A stretch of DNA of 64,000 nt from Bradyrhizobium daqingense (GCF_021044685.1 NZ_CP088014.1:1054001-1118000); one strand, 5' to 3'. Positions 35,207 to 44,646 are shown, counted from the first letter of the stretch. Notes: generated from the sequence alone by a model not told the origin. Numbers and translations are program-made.

Positions 35207-35299
35207 CGTAGGGTGGGCAAAGCGAAGGGTGCCCACGCATTTCGTGCGATGGAGATATAGGTGGTGGGCACGGCGCTACGCGCTTTTGCCCACCCTACG
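35207..35299. repeat. Intergenic palindromic repeat, gtagggtgggcaaag family, copy 1
   Basis: The arms cgtagggtgggcaaagcg and gcgcttttgcccaccctacg are near-perfect inverted copies, with gtgcccac and gtgggcac as inner arms. A second copy is at 37858. It lies between convergent genes, and its right end supplies the stop codon of the MFS gene. Confidence 0.9.
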
Positions 35300-36497
35300 A
35301 CACCGGTTCCTTGGCTGGCCCCACCTTCCTCTGGCACAGCGCCGCGACTGCCCCGAGCGCCAGCAGCGCCGCCGAGACGTTCAGCGCGTAGCTCAGGCTC
35401 CCCAGCGCATCGGTGATCGCGCCGACCACGATCGGGCCGAGCGTCTGGCCGACGCCGAACGAGATCGTCATCGCCGCGATCGCGGTCGGCCACACCTTGG
35501 GCGGATAGTTGAAGCGGACGAAGGCGGTCGTCGAGCCGACCACGGCGAAGAAGGCAACGCCGAACACCACCGCGGAGACCGCGAGCAAAGCCGGCGAATG
35601 TCCGAACATCGGCAAGGCGGCGCCCAGCGCGTTGGTGCCGAGGATGATGGCGGTGGCGAGCCCGCCGCGATCCAGCGCCAGCACGCGGCGCCAGGCCCAG
35701 GGCGTAACGAAGGCGCTCAGCCCGATCAGGCTCCAGAACGCCGCCTGTGCCGCGGCCCCGCCGCCGCCGTCGCGCACATAGGCGATCATGAAGGTCATGT
35801 AGGCGATGTAGCCGGCGCCGAACAGGAAGTAGCCGGCGAGATAGATCAGCACCGGCAGGAGCGCGAACGAGGCGTGGCTGCCTTCGGAGAAGCGGGTGCT
35901 GCTCTCGATCCGGATCAGGAACAGCGGGATCGTCATCGCGACGGACAATAGCGTCAGCGCCCACCAGACGATCCACCACGAGCCCGGGCCGAAATATTGC
36001 AGCGTGAACGGGGCGATCAGCCCGGAGGACAAAATGCCGATGCCCGGTCCGGCATAGAACAGGCTCAGCAGGAAATTCGCCCGCTCGGGGCGCGACTGCG
36101 CAATGGTGGCGGCCAGCGCGCCGCCGGCGACGAAGCCGGCCGCCGCGCCCAGGCCCAGCACGAGGCGCGCCAGGCTCAGCGCGACGAAATTGCCCGTCAG
36201 CGCGCAGGTCGCGAGCGCGGCGACGCAGGCCAGTGTTCCCAGGCGGATCGCCGCCGCCCAGCCGATGCGCTGGATCAGCCGCGACGCCACCAGCGCGCCC
36301 ACGAGGTAGCCGACGGCATTGATGGTGTTCATGAAACCGGCTGCCGAGTAGGACCAGCCGAGGTCCTCCCGCATGTCCGGCAGCACCAGCGCATAGGCAA
36401 AGCGGCCGATGCCGAGCCCGACCGTCGCCGCCAGCGACAGGGTCAGGATCAGCCGCGCGGGATGGGCGATGGACGGGGACTGGTCAGGGGCGTGCAA
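35295..36497 (-). CDS. YbfB/YjiJ family MFS transporter
   Basis: The 400-residue protein has twelve predicted membrane helices. Features of the YbfB/YjiJ family are GIGRFAYALVLPDMREDLGWSY in the first helix region and GTLACVAAL later. The substrate is unknown. The likely start is a TTG at 36497 with GGAG 5 bases upstream; the frame extends to an ATG at 36575 but that stretch does not look like a membrane transporter N-terminus. The stop codon (TAG) lies inside the repeat at 35207-35299. Confidence 0.88.
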   Translation of the reverse strand: MHAPDQSPSIAHPARLILTLSLAATVGLGIGRFAYALVLPDMREDLGWSYSAAGFMNTINAVGYLVGALVASRLIQRIGWAAAIRLGTLACVAALATCALTGNFVALSLARLVLGLGAAAGFVAGGALAATIAQSRPERANFLLSLFYAGPGIGILSSGLIAPFTLQYFGPGSWWIVWWALTLLSVAMTIPLFLIRIESSTRFSEGSHASFALLPVLIYLAGYFLFGAGYIAYMTFMIAYVRDGGGGAAAQAAFWSLIGLSAFVTPWAWRRVLALDRGGLATAIILGTNALGAALPMFGHSPALLAVSAVVFGVAFFAVVGSTTAFVRFNYPPKVWPTAIAAMTISFGVGQTLGPIVVGAITDALGSLSYALNVSAALLALGAVAALCQRKVGPAKEPVS

Positions 36498-36620
36498 AGG
36501 GTACTCCGGCGGCGCGAGTGTGGCAGGCCCTATCCGCTTTGCACAGCCGGCTCCCCGGCAATGGTGTCTTGCCAAGCGCGCAACGCCGCTCTAGCACTCC
36601 GGCCGAAATTCATGCCCGCT

Positions 36621-36706
36621 CGTCATGCCAAGGGGTTTACTTGGCTTGACCCGGGCACCCATCCTTTCAAGAAAGCTGGATTGCCGGGTCAAGCCCGGCA
36701 ATGACG
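36621..36706. repeat. Intergenic palindromic repeat, gtcaagcccgg family, copy 3
   Basis: The arms are cgtcatgccaaggggtttac with cttgacccgggca on the left and gccgggtcaagcccggcaat plus gacg on the right, with catcctttc/gaaagctgg in the middle. It lies in the divergent gap between the MFS gene and leuB, 22 bases before leuB. Confidence 0.85.
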
Positions 36707-36727
36707 AGATAAACTGAGGACACGACC

Positions 36728-37840
36728 ATGGCGACCCACAAACTGCTGCTGCTCCCCGGTGACGGTATCGGCCCCGAGGTGATGGGCGAGGTGAAGCGGC
36801 TGATCGACTGGCTCAATTCGGCCGGGATCGCCAGGTTCGAGACCGACACCGGCCTCGTCGGCGGCTCCGCCTATGACGCGCACAAGGTGTCGATCTCCGA
36901 GGGCGACATGGCCAAGGCCAAGGATGCCGACGCCGTGATCTTCGGCGCCGTCGGCGGCCCGAAGTGGGATGCCGTGCCTTACGAGGTGCGCCCCGAGGCC
37001 GGCCTGCTCCGCCTGCGCAAGGATCTCGCTCTGTTCGCCAACCTCCGTCCGGCCGTCTGCTATCCGGCGCTGGCGGATGCCTCCAGCCTGAAGCGCGACG
37101 CCATCGAGGGCCTCGACATCGTCATCGTGCGCGAGCTCACCGGCGGCGTCTATTTCGGCGAGCCCAAGACCATCACCGATCTCGGCAACGGCCAGAAGCG
37201 GGCCATCGATACCCAGGTCTACGACACCTATGAAATCGAGCGCATCGGCCGCGTCGCCTTCGAGCTTGCCAGGAAGCGCAAGAACAAGGTGACGTCGATG
37301 GAGAAGCGCAACGTCATGAAGTCGGGCGTGCTCTGGAACGAGGTCATGACCCAGGTCCACAAGCGCGAGTATCTCGACGTCACGCTCGAGCATCAGCTCG
37401 CCGATTCCGGCGGCATGATGCTGGTGAAATGGCCGAAGCAGTTCGATGTCATCGTCACCGACAATCTGTTCGGCGACATGCTGTCCGACATCGCGGCGAT
37501 GCTAACCGGCTCGCTCGGCATGCTGCCTTCCGCCTCGCTTGGCGAGGTGGATGTGAAGAGCAAGAAGCGCAAGGCGCTGTACGAACCCGTGCACGGCTCG
37601 GCGCCTGACATCGCCGGCAAGGGCCTCGCCAATCCCATCGCGATGATCTCGTCCTTCGGCATGGCGCTGCGCTACTCCTTCGACATGGGCGATCTCGCCG
37701 ACAAGGTCGATGCCGCGATCGCCGCCGTACTCGCCAGCGGCCTGCGCACCGCCGACATCAAGTCGGAAGGCACCACCGCCGTCTCGACCACGCAGATGGG
37801 CGAAGCGATCCTGAAGGAATTGCAGAAACTGCACGCGTAG
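36728..37840 (+). CDS. leuB: 3-isopropylmalate dehydrogenase
   Basis: The 370-residue protein begins [17 protein letters not shown] and shows [14 protein letters not shown] and [15 protein letters not shown], all typical of LeuB. The Mg-binding Asp residues are in [15 protein letters not shown] and the NAD site in [15 protein letters not shown]. It oxidises and decarboxylates 3-isopropylmalate in leucine synthesis. leuC and leuD lie 12-17 kb away on the other strand, so the pathway genes are close but not in one operon. Confidence 0.98.
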   Translation: MATHKLLLLPGDGIGPEVMGEVKRLIDWLNSAGIARFETDTGLVGGSAYDAHKVSISEGDMAKAKDADAVIFGAVGGPKWDAVPYEVRPEAGLLRLRKDLALFANLRPAVCYPALADASSLKRDAIEGLDIVIVRELTGGVYFGEPKTITDLGNGQKRAIDTQVYDTYEIERIGRVAFELARKRKNKVTSMEKRNVMKSGVLWNEVMTQVHKREYLDVTLEHQLADSGGMMLVKWPKQFDVIVTDNLFGDMLSDIAAMLTGSLGMLPSASLGEVDVKSKKRKALYEPVHGSAPDIAGKGLANPIAMISSFGMALRYSFDMGDLADKVDAAIAAVLASGLRTADIKSEGTTAVSTTQMGEAILKELQKLHA

Positions 37841-37857
37841 GCGGCAAGCGCCGCAAT

Positions 37858-37951
37858 CGTAGGGTGGGCAAAGCGCGAGCGTGCCCACCACGTCCAGCGC
37901 GATTGACGAAAGATGGTGGGCGCGGCGCAAGTGCGCCTTTGCCCACCCTAC
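37858..37951. repeat. Intergenic palindromic repeat, gtagggtgggcaaag family, copy 2
   Basis: The arms cgtagggtgggcaaagcg and cgcctttgcccaccctac match the copy at 35207; inner arms gtgcccaccacg and atggtgggcgcg extend the hairpin. It lies between leuB and the acetyltransferase gene. Confidence 0.9.
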
Positions 37952-37975
37952 AGCACCTCCTTTCGGAGCTCTCTC

Positions 37976-38617
37976 ATGGACGCACCCCGCCCCAAGATCG
38001 CGGACACCATCATCCATGAGACGGTGCGCCTGCGGGAGGCGCAGATCGGGCGCCGCTGCGAGGTGCTCGCCAACACGCGCATCGAATATGCCTCGCTCGG
38101 CGATTACTCCTATCTCGGCGAGAATTGCGACGTCGCCGACGCAGTGATCGGCAAGTTCACGGCGATCGCCAATTCGGTGCGGATCGGCGCGCCGAACCAT
38201 CCGATGGGCCGTCCCTCGCAGCACCGCTTCACCTATGTCCCCGAATATTACGAGGCGGGCGCGACGCGCGACCGCGACTTCTTCGCAGGTAGGCGCGGCG
38301 ACCGCGTCATCGTCGGCAACGACGTCTGGATCGGCCATGCCGCCATCCTGCTGCCGGGCGCAAATGTCGGCGACGGCGCGGTGATTGCAGCAGGCGCGGT
38401 CGTCAGCCGCGATGTCGCGCCCTACACCATCGTCGGCGGCGTTCCCGCCCGTCCCATCCGCAAACGCTTCGATGATGCCGTTGCAGCGAGCCTGCGCCGC
38501 ATCGCCTGGTGGAATTGGCCGGATGAGCTGATCTTCGAGCGCCTCGGCGATTTCCGCTCCGAAGCGATCGAGGATTTTTGCAGACGTTACGATTCGGCGT
38601 TTGGCGCTGAGATCTAG
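37976..38617 (+). CDS. Hexapeptide-repeat acetyltransferase, phosphonate-metabolism (Phn) type
   Basis: The 213-residue left-handed beta-helix acyltransferase has hexapeptide turns from about residue 25 to 160 and family signatures NHPMGRPSQHRFTY, FFAGRRGDRVIVGNDVWIG, GAVVSRDVAPYTIVGGVPA and the C-terminal IAWWNWPDELI. The last blocks match the acetyltransferase often encoded with C-P lyase genes, but no phn gene is near. Acetyl-CoA is the likely donor; the acceptor is unknown. The start at 37976 has GGAG 7 bases upstream. Confidence 0.88.
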   Translation: MDAPRPKIADTIIHETVRLREAQIGRRCEVLANTRIEYASLGDYSYLGENCDVADAVIGKFTAIANSVRIGAPNHPMGRPSQHRFTYVPEYYEAGATRDRDFFAGRRGDRVIVGNDVWIGHAAILLPGANVGDGAVIAAGAVVSRDVAPYTIVGGVPARPIRKRFDDAVAASLRRIAWWNWPDELIFERLGDFRSEAIEDFCRRYDSAFGAEI

Positions 38618-38623
38618 CTTCAC

Positions 38624-38709
38624 CGTCATTGCGAGGAGCGCAGCGACGAAGCAATCCAGAATCTTTCCGCGGAGAGATTCTGGATTGCTTCGCTGCGCTC
38701 GCAATGACG
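38624..38709. repeat. Intergenic palindromic repeat, gtcattgcgag family, copy 5
   Basis: The arms are cgtcattgcgaggagcgcag and tgcttcgctgcgctcgcaat plus gacg, with ccagaatctttccgcgg and gagagattctgg at the centre. It lies 6 bases after the acetyltransferase stop. Confidence 0.92.
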
Positions 38710-38746
38710 GTGGAGAGGCGGAGTGTCCAAAGCACCTTCAAAAACG

Positions 38747-38774
38747 AAATGGCCGGGCGCGAGCCCGGCCATTT
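38747..38774. terminator. Bidirectional intrinsic terminator between convergent genes
   Basis: A perfect 12-bp stem (aaatggccgggc / gcccggccattt) with a 4-base loop gcga, with an A-run on the left and Ts on the right. It is almost the same hairpin as the terminator at 16785-16812. Confidence 0.9.
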
Positions 38775-38795
38775 TGATTCGAGAGATACGCCCGC

Positions 38796-39182
38796 TCAAT
38801 ACAGCGGGAAGTTCTGCGGATAGCCGCCGACGTCCTGCGGCGGCGAGAGCGGCTGGCGGTCGATCGGACGGTTGAGGTTCTCGCGGGCGAAGGTCGGATA
38901 GCCGACGGCCGGCGGGAAGGCGTAGTCGGTGAATTTGCGGTCGCCGGGGTTGACCTCGGTGCCGCCGTCCAGCCAGGAGCGCTTGCTCACATAGATGCGG
39001 GTGCGGCCCTGCTGATAGACCGCGTTGGGGCCGGTCGGGCCGTAATAGGGTCGGCCGCGCTCGTCATAGCGCTGCTTGGTCCGGGTTTCGGCGGAAGCGG
39101 GCGACGCAAACGCGATGGCAATGACGGCGCCCGCCGCAAGCCAGGTCGCCAAGGTGTTCGCCGCAGAGAATTTCAAGCTCAT
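38796..39182 (-). CDS. Exported hypothetical protein
   Basis: The 128-residue protein has a signal peptide (cleavage likely after PASA at about 28-31) and a polar mature part rich in Tyr, Pro and Arg (YYGPTGPN, KRSWLDGGTEV, NRPIDRQPLSPPQ). No domain is recognised. The start at 39182 has AAGGGG 5 bases upstream. It is bounded by a terminator at its 3' end, so it is a single-gene unit. Confidence 0.78.
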   Translation of the reverse strand: MSLKFSAANTLATWLAAGAVIAIAFASPASAETRTKQRYDERGRPYYGPTGPNAVYQQGRTRIYVSKRSWLDGGTEVNPGDRKFTDYAFPPAVGYPTFARENLNRPIDRQPLSPPQDVGGYPQNFPLY

Positions 39183-39338
39183 CACGTCCCCTTCAGGCGG
39201 CAGGCCGCCAGTCGATTTCACCCCATACTAGCCCGGCCAAGGCGGATGCAACTAGGTCAATTGGGTCACACCAGGGGGGAATAATCGTGCGTGCCGGCAA
39301 AAGTTGCATCAATACCAGCCACTTGGGCCGCACGCCGC

Positions 39339-40127
39339 TTAAAGCGCTCCTCGCAATTGCGCGTTGGCGGCGCCCAGCAGCCAGTCCGACGATCCCTGAG
39401 AATCGCAACCGCGGCGCTTCAGCTCGGCATGGGCGAACAATTCCGCCAACTTTGGCTCGTTGCCCGAGGCCAGCAGCTTCAGGCGGTTCAGCGTGCAGGC
39501 GATCGCCGCGCGCCGGGCAGGCAGCGTGTCGCCCTGGCAGGAGAAGCCGGAGATCTGCAGCGCCGGCTCCTCGTAGCGCTTGAGGTAGCCGAGGCAGGTG
39601 CGCATCCCCTCCGCCGCGCCGACCGGCCGGAACAGGGCAACGGCGCCGAATTTGGTGTCGATCAGGCCAGCCTGCTCCAGCGCCATGGCCGCGTCCAATC
39701 CCATCTGAGCGGCGAGATCCGCGGTGGCGGGGCGGGCCAGATCGAATTCGCCGCCTTGCCGGTAGATATCGAGCTCGGCCAGAGGCTTGCTTGCATCGCC
39801 GATCCAGCGCAGCACGTCCCTGCGGCCGCCTTCGGGATGCCGGAGGATGGTGTAAGAGGCTGTTTTCTCTGATGAATCGGTCCGACTGACGGCGAAGGCC
39901 GGGTGCGAGCGATCAGCAATGCTCCAGCCCGGCTTGTCCGCGGGCTCATCGCCGCGCAGCTCGGGCAGCTGGCCCAGCGCAGCAAGGGCGAGGATGGCAA
40001 ACAGCGCAAGCGCCCCCACATAGGCAACCAGACGCGCGAGCGTGCCGACGACCTCGTCGGCGACGGCCAAGAGCGTCAGCTGGATCTGGGTAGGGCTTGC
40101 GGCCGTGCTGGCCTCGGGCGACTGCAT
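39339..40127 (-). CDS. Hypothetical protein with one membrane helix
   Basis: The 262-residue protein has a single hydrophobic segment (about residues 32-52, LARLVAYVGALALFAILALAA in part), a polar region, and a C-terminal half with four Cys residues (for example RTCLGY and SGFSCQGD). It may be a periplasmic protein anchored by its N-terminus. I do not recognise a family. GAAGG lies 6 bases upstream of the start. It is divergent from asd, a context that may be shared in related genomes. Confidence 0.72.
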   Translation of the reverse strand: MQSPEASTAASPTQIQLTLLAVADEVVGTLARLVAYVGALALFAILALAALGQLPELRGDEPADKPGWSIADRSHPAFAVSRTDSSEKTASYTILRHPEGGRRDVLRWIGDASKPLAELDIYRQGGEFDLARPATADLAAQMGLDAAMALEQAGLIDTKFGAVALFRPVGAAEGMRTCLGYLKRYEEPALQISGFSCQGDTLPARRAAIACTLNRLKLLASGNEPKLAELFAHAELKRRGCDSQGSSDWLLGAANAQLRGAL

Positions 40128-40244
40128 CCACGGCCTTCAGGCATGGTCTTGACGTTGTCTTGAGGCCGGTTCTCGCATAGAAGCGCTGCTCTTCCCGTTT
40201 AAGCGTCAGCTTCGGGAACGGGCTTTTTCATCGGAGAGTGAACG

Positions 40245-41279
40245 ATGGGTTACAAAGTCGCAGTCGTCGGCGCGACCGGCAATGTCGGACGGGAAATGCT
40301 CAACATCCTGGATGAGCGCAAATTCCCCGCGGACGAGGTCGTGGCCCTGGCCTCGCGCCGCAGCGTCGGCGTCGAGGTCTCCTATGGCGACCGTACCCTG
40401 AAGTGCAAGGCGCTCGAGCATTACGACTTCTCCGACGTCGACATCTGCCTGATGTCGGCGGGCGGTGAGGTGTCGAAGGAATGGTCGCCGAAGATCGGCG
40501 CCGCCGGCGCCGTCGTGATCGACAACTCGTCCGCCTGGCGCATGGATCCGGACGTGCCGCTGATCGTGCCTGAAGTGAACGCAGGCGCGACCGAAGGCTT
40601 CAAGAAGAAGAACATCATCGCCAACCCGAACTGCTCGACCGCGCAGCTCGTCGTCGCGCTCAAGCCGCTGCACGACAAAGCGACGATCAAGCGCGTCGTG
40701 GTCTCGACCTATCAATCGGTGTCGGGCGCCGGCAAAGACGCGATGGACGAATTGTTCTCGCAAACCAAGGCCGTCTACACCAATGACGAGCTGGTCGCGA
40801 AGAAATTCCCCAAGCGCATCGCCTTCAACGTCATCCCCCACATCGACGTCTTCATGGAAGACGGCTTCACCAAGGAAGAGTGGAAGATGATGGCGGAGAC
40901 CAAGAAGATACTCGATCCCAAGATCAAGCTCACCGCCACCTGCGTGCGCGTGCCTGTCTTCGTCGGTCACTCCGAAGCGGTCAACATCGAGTTCGAGAAC
41001 CCGATCAGCGCGGACGAAGCCCGCGAGATCCTGCGCAAGGCGCCCGGCTGCCTCGTCATCGACAAGCAGGAGCCCGGCGGCTACGCCACGCCCTACGAAG
41101 CGGCCGGCGAGGACGCGACTTACATCAGCCGCATCCGCGAGGACGCGACAGTGGAGAACGGCCTCGCGCTGTGGTGCGTGTCCGACAACCTCCGCAAGGG
41201 CGCCGCGCTCAATGCGATCCAGATCGCGGAAGTCTTGATCAACCGCAAGCTGATCAGCGCGAAGAAGAAGGCGGCGTGA
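40245..41279 (+). CDS. asd: Aspartate-semialdehyde dehydrogenase
   Basis: The 344-residue protein has the NADP-binding start VAVVGATGNVGREML, the catalytic Cys130 in NPNCSTAQ, and the second-domain motif STYQSVSGAG. It reduces aspartyl phosphate to aspartate semialdehyde, the branch point to lysine/diaminopimelate, threonine and methionine. The length matches the bacterial alphaproteobacterial type. The lysine-branch gene dapF is 20 kb away in this window. Confidence 0.97.
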   Translation: MGYKVAVVGATGNVGREMLNILDERKFPADEVVALASRRSVGVEVSYGDRTLKCKALEHYDFSDVDICLMSAGGEVSKEWSPKIGAAGAVVIDNSSAWRMDPDVPLIVPEVNAGATEGFKKKNIIANPNCSTAQLVVALKPLHDKATIKRVVVSTYQSVSGAGKDAMDELFSQTKAVYTNDELVAKKFPKRIAFNVIPHIDVFMEDGFTKEEWKMMAETKKILDPKIKLTATCVRVPVFVGHSEAVNIEFENPISADEAREILRKAPGCLVIDKQEPGGYATPYEAAGEDATYISRIREDATVENGLALWCVSDNLRKGAALNAIQIAEVLINRKLISAKKKAA

Positions 41280-41282
41280 AAC

Positions 41283-41355
41283 GGCGAGTAGGGAGTAGCG
41301 AATGGCGAATGGAGCCCTCCATTCGCAACTCGCCATTCGCTATTCGCCATTCGCC
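41283..41355. repeat. Inverted repeat of gcgaatggcgaatgg units
   Basis: The left arm gagtagcgaatggcgaatgg and right arm ccattcgcaactcgccattc then gctattcgccattcgcc are inverted, built of short cgaatgg/ccattcg units. It lies between the convergent asd and carbonic anhydrase genes; its right end encodes the last residues and stop codon of the carbonic anhydrase. Confidence 0.85.
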
Positions 41356-41981
41356 CTCTTGAACTCCTTCGTCGTCTTGTCCAGCACGAACAGCGATCCC
41401 TCCGCGACGCCGAAATAGGCGCCGTGGGTCTGCATGTGGCCGCTCTCGACCGCCTTGCGCACGAACGGGAACGTCATCAGGTTTTCCAGGCTGCGGAACA
41501 CCGCCGCCTTCTCGATGCGCTCGACGAACTGCGCCATGGTCTCGTGCTCGCGCTGCTCGACCACCTCGCCCGGCTTGATGAACATCTGCATCCAGCGGCC
41601 GATGAAGTCGCCGGGCGTGAGCGGCTCGATCTTGTCGACGAAGGCGCGGATGCCGCCGCATTGGGCGTGGCCGAGGATGACGATGTGCTTCACCTTCAGC
41701 ACCGTCACCGCATATTCCAGCGCCGCCGAGACGCCGTGCGCGTTGCCGTCGGGCTGATACACCGGCACCAGATTGGCGATGTTGCGGACGACGAACAATT
41801 CGCCCGGGCCGACATCGAAGATCACCTCGGGCGAGACGCGGCTGTCGCAGCAGCCGATCACCATCACTTCCGGGGCCTGCCCCTTCACCGACAGCTCGCG
41901 ATAGCGGGTCTGCTCGGTCGGCAGCCGCTGAGTTGCGAAGGCCTTGTAGCCTTCCAGCAAATGCTTCGGGAATGTCATCAT
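41340..41981 (-). CDS. Beta-class carbonic anhydrase
   Basis: The 213-residue protein has the zinc ligands Cys44 (GCCDSRV, motif CxDSR with Asp46 and Arg48), His105 and Cys108 (GHAQCGG). It interconverts CO2 and bicarbonate in the cytoplasm and may feed carboxylases. The C-terminal residues RANGE and the stop codon are read from the neighbouring repeat. Two ATG codons in tandem make the exact start uncertain by one codon. Confidence 0.95.
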   Translation of the reverse strand: MMTFPKHLLEGYKAFATQRLPTEQTRYRELSVKGQAPEVMVIGCCDSRVSPEVIFDVGPGELFVVRNIANLVPVYQPDGNAHGVSAALEYAVTVLKVKHIVILGHAQCGGIRAFVDKIEPLTPGDFIGRWMQMFIKPGEVVEQREHETMAQFVERIEKAAVFRSLENLMTFPFVRKAVESGHMQTHGAYFGVAEGSLFVLDKTTKEFKRANGE

Positions 41982-42080
41982 ACCTATGCCTAATCATAGA
42001 CCGCAGGCGCGAACAAGCCTTTCGAATAGGCAGGCCAGATGCTATCGGCTGAGGCCGGAAAGACGAGGAAGGAACGCAGC

Positions 42081-42962
42081 ATGACCCGCCCGCGCCGCAG
42101 CCATCTGTTCATGCCCGGCTCCAACCCCCGCGCGCTGGAAAAGGCGCGCAATCTCGCCGCCGACGGCCTGATCCTCGATCTCGAGGATTCCGTCGCGCCC
42201 GATGCCAAGGCGGTGGCGCGCGACGGCATCGCCGCGGCGATCGCGGCCAAGGGCTTTGGCAAGCGCGAGATTTTGATCCGGACCAACGGTCTCGACACAG
42301 CCTGGTGGGCCGATGACGTCGCCATGGCCGCCAAAGCCTCGCCCGACGGCATCCTGGTTCCAAAAGTTTCAAGCGTCGAAGATCTCGACGCCATCGGTCG
42401 CAAGCTGGCCGAACTCGGCGCCGCGCCGACCGTCAAGGTCTGGGCCATGATCGAGACCGCGCGCGCCGTGCTGCATGCGGAGGAGCTGGCCGCCGCCGGC
42501 CTCGATCCGTCGCGGCGTCTCTCGGGTTTCGTGTTCGGCCCGAACGACATTTCGCGCGAGACGCGCATCCGGATGCTGCCGGGCCGCGCCGCGATGATCC
42601 CGATGATCACCCATTGCATCCTGGCGACCCGCGCCTATGGCCTGGAGATCCTCGACGGCCCCTACAGCGACATCGCCAATTCCGACGGCTTCGCCACCGA
42701 ATGCGCGCAAGGCCGCGACCTCGGCTTCGACGGCAAGACGCTGATCCATCCCTCGCAGATCGATGCCTGCAACGCGATCTTCACCCCGCCGGAGGAAGAG
42801 GTCGCGCGCGCGCGAAAGATCATCGCGGCGTTCGAGCTGCCGGAAAACGTCTCGCGCGGCGCGATCCGTCTCGACGGCGCCATGGTCGAGCGCTTGCATG
42901 CCGACATGGCCCGGCGCACGATCGCAATCGCGGACGCAATCGCGGCGATGGGGAAGGGCTGA
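42081..42962 (+). CDS. CoA ester lyase (HpcH/HpaI aldolase, citrate-lyase beta family)
   Basis: The 293-residue TIM-barrel protein has RSHLFMPGSNPRALEKA at the N-terminus, the Mg-binding LDLEDSVAP, MIETARAVL, and the C-terminal GKTLIHPSQID that belong to the CitE/malyl-CoA lyase-like group. It probably cleaves or hydrolyses a short acyl-CoA ester such as malyl-CoA or citramalyl-CoA. The substrate is not decided. AGGAAGGA lies upstream of the start at 42081. The HAD gene follows after 3 bases, so the two form an operon. Confidence 0.9.
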   Translation: MTRPRRSHLFMPGSNPRALEKARNLAADGLILDLEDSVAPDAKAVARDGIAAAIAAKGFGKREILIRTNGLDTAWWADDVAMAAKASPDGILVPKVSSVEDLDAIGRKLAELGAAPTVKVWAMIETARAVLHAEELAAAGLDPSRRLSGFVFGPNDISRETRIRMLPGRAAMIPMITHCILATRAYGLEILDGPYSDIANSDGFATECAQGRDLGFDGKTLIHPSQIDACNAIFTPPEEEVARARKIIAAFELPENVSRGAIRLDGAMVERLHADMARRTIAIADAIAAMGKG

Positions 42963-42965
42963 GGG

Positions 42966-43625
42966 GTGGGCCCAGCGCGTTCCGTCCTGCTCGATCTCGA
43001 CGGAACGCTGGTCGATTCCAAGCCCGGCATTGTCGCCAGCTGCGCGGCGGCATTGCGCGTGCTCGGGCACGATCCCGGCCACGCGCCCGACATCGTGATC
43101 GGGCCGCCGCTTGAAGACATCTTGCGAATATTGCTGGCGGCGTATGGCGACGATCGGATCGATGAAGCCGCCATTGCCTATCGTCGGCACTACGGCGAAA
43201 CCGGTCTGCTCGGCAGCGAGCTCTATCCCGGAATCAGCGGCGCGATCGAGGCGATACGTCGCGCCGGCTTGCGGATTTATCTCGCCACGTCGAAGCGCGA
43301 AATCTTTGCCCGCCGAATCCTGGAGAACTTGAACCTCGCAGCGTATTTCGACGGCATCTACGGTTCGATCCCGGGCGGTGAACTGGACCACAAGCCGGAG
43401 CTGCTCGCCCATATCCTGTCCAATCACGGTATCTCACCCTCGCACAGCCTCATGGTCGGCGATCGCCGCCATGACATCGTTGGTGCTCATGCGGTCGGGA
43501 TGCGCGGCCTCGGCGCGCTCTGGGGATATGGCAGCCGGGAGGAACTGGAAGCAGCCGGCGCGGACCGCTTGGTGGAGCGGACTGTTGATCTCGCGCGCGC
43601 GGTTCTTTCGATGTTGGATCCTTAG
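42966..43625 (+). CDS. HAD family hydrolase (phosphoglycolate phosphatase-like)
   Basis: The 219-residue protein has the HAD motif I LLDLDGTLVDS with nucleophile Asp10 and Asp12, motif II LATSK, Lys in DHKPELL and motif IV MVGDRRHDIVGA. The cap is the helical type of phosphoglycolate phosphatases and beta-phosphoglucomutases. It starts with GTG at 42966, 3 bases after the lyase stop. GAAGG is about 7 bases upstream. A repair or overflow phosphatase role for the lyase pathway is possible but unproven. Confidence 0.88.
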   Translation: MGPARSVLLDLDGTLVDSKPGIVASCAAALRVLGHDPGHAPDIVIGPPLEDILRILLAAYGDDRIDEAAIAYRRHYGETGLLGSELYPGISGAIEAIRRAGLRIYLATSKREIFARRILENLNLAAYFDGIYGSIPGGELDHKPELLAHILSNHGISPSHSLMVGDRRHDIVGAHAVGMRGLGALWGYGSREELEAAGADRLVERTVDLARAVLSMLDP

Positions 43626-43820
43626 TTTGAATGGATCCTTGGTCTGATCGTGCGGCGAAGTTCATAGATTGCCAGCTAACTTACCGCTTTGGTTCAGTCC
43701 AGGCTGGCTCCATTCAATGCCTCGCCTTAGTTGCAAATTGATCCGCTTTCTTCCGGTTGTGGAAATGTCTCGCGTCTACCGTGCACATGGCCTGCCCCCC
43801 GCTGTTCGGAAGCCTTGGAA

Positions 43821-44645
43821 ATGCAACTACGCCTGCAATGGCCGATCGTGATCGTCGTCGTGCTAGTGGCGATCGCCGCGAGCGAGCTCATCTTTGATCT
43901 GCGGGCCCCGCGATCAGAGCTGCACCAGATGCACGCGATCACCACGACCGTGTCGCTCCAGACCGCCGGTTACAACGCTTTCGAGGCGGAGATGGAAAAG
44001 AAATACGGGCCGAACGTAGTGACGCTCCTCGATCTGCAATCGTCCCGCATGACGGCCAAGATCAACGGCAAGCTCGTTGACGACAGGCCGGCGCCAAGCT
44101 GGTTTTCAGACGCGCGGGGCTTCTTCCTGGTCGGAAAAGAAGGTGCCATGAGCACCTTTCCGTTCTCGATCAATCCTGCGGAGCCGCCGGAGCCCGGACG
44201 GCACGGAGGGCTGGGCGCCGGCTATCTCAGAACCCGGTGGGCAAAAAGGCTTCCCGCGAAATACGTCGATTTCGACGATCGCGACGTGGTGACGGACACC
44301 TGCGTGACGATCTCGTCGTCCGACTTCGGATGGCCAGGCCGATTCCTCCTTCTTCGGAATGGAGCATTCTGCGTTCAATTCTGGAAGGGTAGCTCGCCCG
44401 GCTCGATGCTGATCGGCGTCGTCGTGGCCGACGGGGATTCCTGGATGCGGCCGTTCACGCGCCGACTTTGCCGATGGTTCACATCCAAGGCGATCGGCCG
44501 CGTCGCCGCGACCGATCGCGCGGTGCCCGCGGACTATGCTGCCTGCGTGCTCGTGGACCGCCCGAACCGCCCAAGCGTGCCGGAAAAGCTCCAGAGCTAC
44601 GTCTACGAGGTCCGTCGCGACGCGACCTTGGCGGCCATGAACTGA
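43821..44645 (+). CDS. Hypothetical protein with N-terminal membrane anchor
   Basis: The 274-residue protein starts MQLRLQWPIVIVVVLVAIAA, a single membrane helix, and is otherwise a polar domain with segments TWAKRLP-like basic turns and CVTISSSDFGWPGRF. No family is recognised. The stretch 43626-43820 upstream holds no gene and is less G/C-rich than neighbouring genes. The start has GGAAG 9 bases upstream. The next gene is convergent with a 1-base gap. Confidence 0.7.
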   Translation: MQLRLQWPIVIVVVLVAIAASELIFDLRAPRSELHQMHAITTTVSLQTAGYNAFEAEMEKKYGPNVVTLLDLQSSRMTAKINGKLVDDRPAPSWFSDARGFFLVGKEGAMSTFPFSINPAEPPEPGRHGGLGAGYLRTRWAKRLPAKYVDFDDRDVVTDTCVTISSSDFGWPGRFLLLRNGAFCVQFWKGSSPGSMLIGVVVADGDSWMRPFTRRLCRWFTSKAIGRVAATDRAVPADYAACVLVDRPNRPSVPEKLQSYVYEVRRDATLAAMN

Positions 44646-44646
44646 G

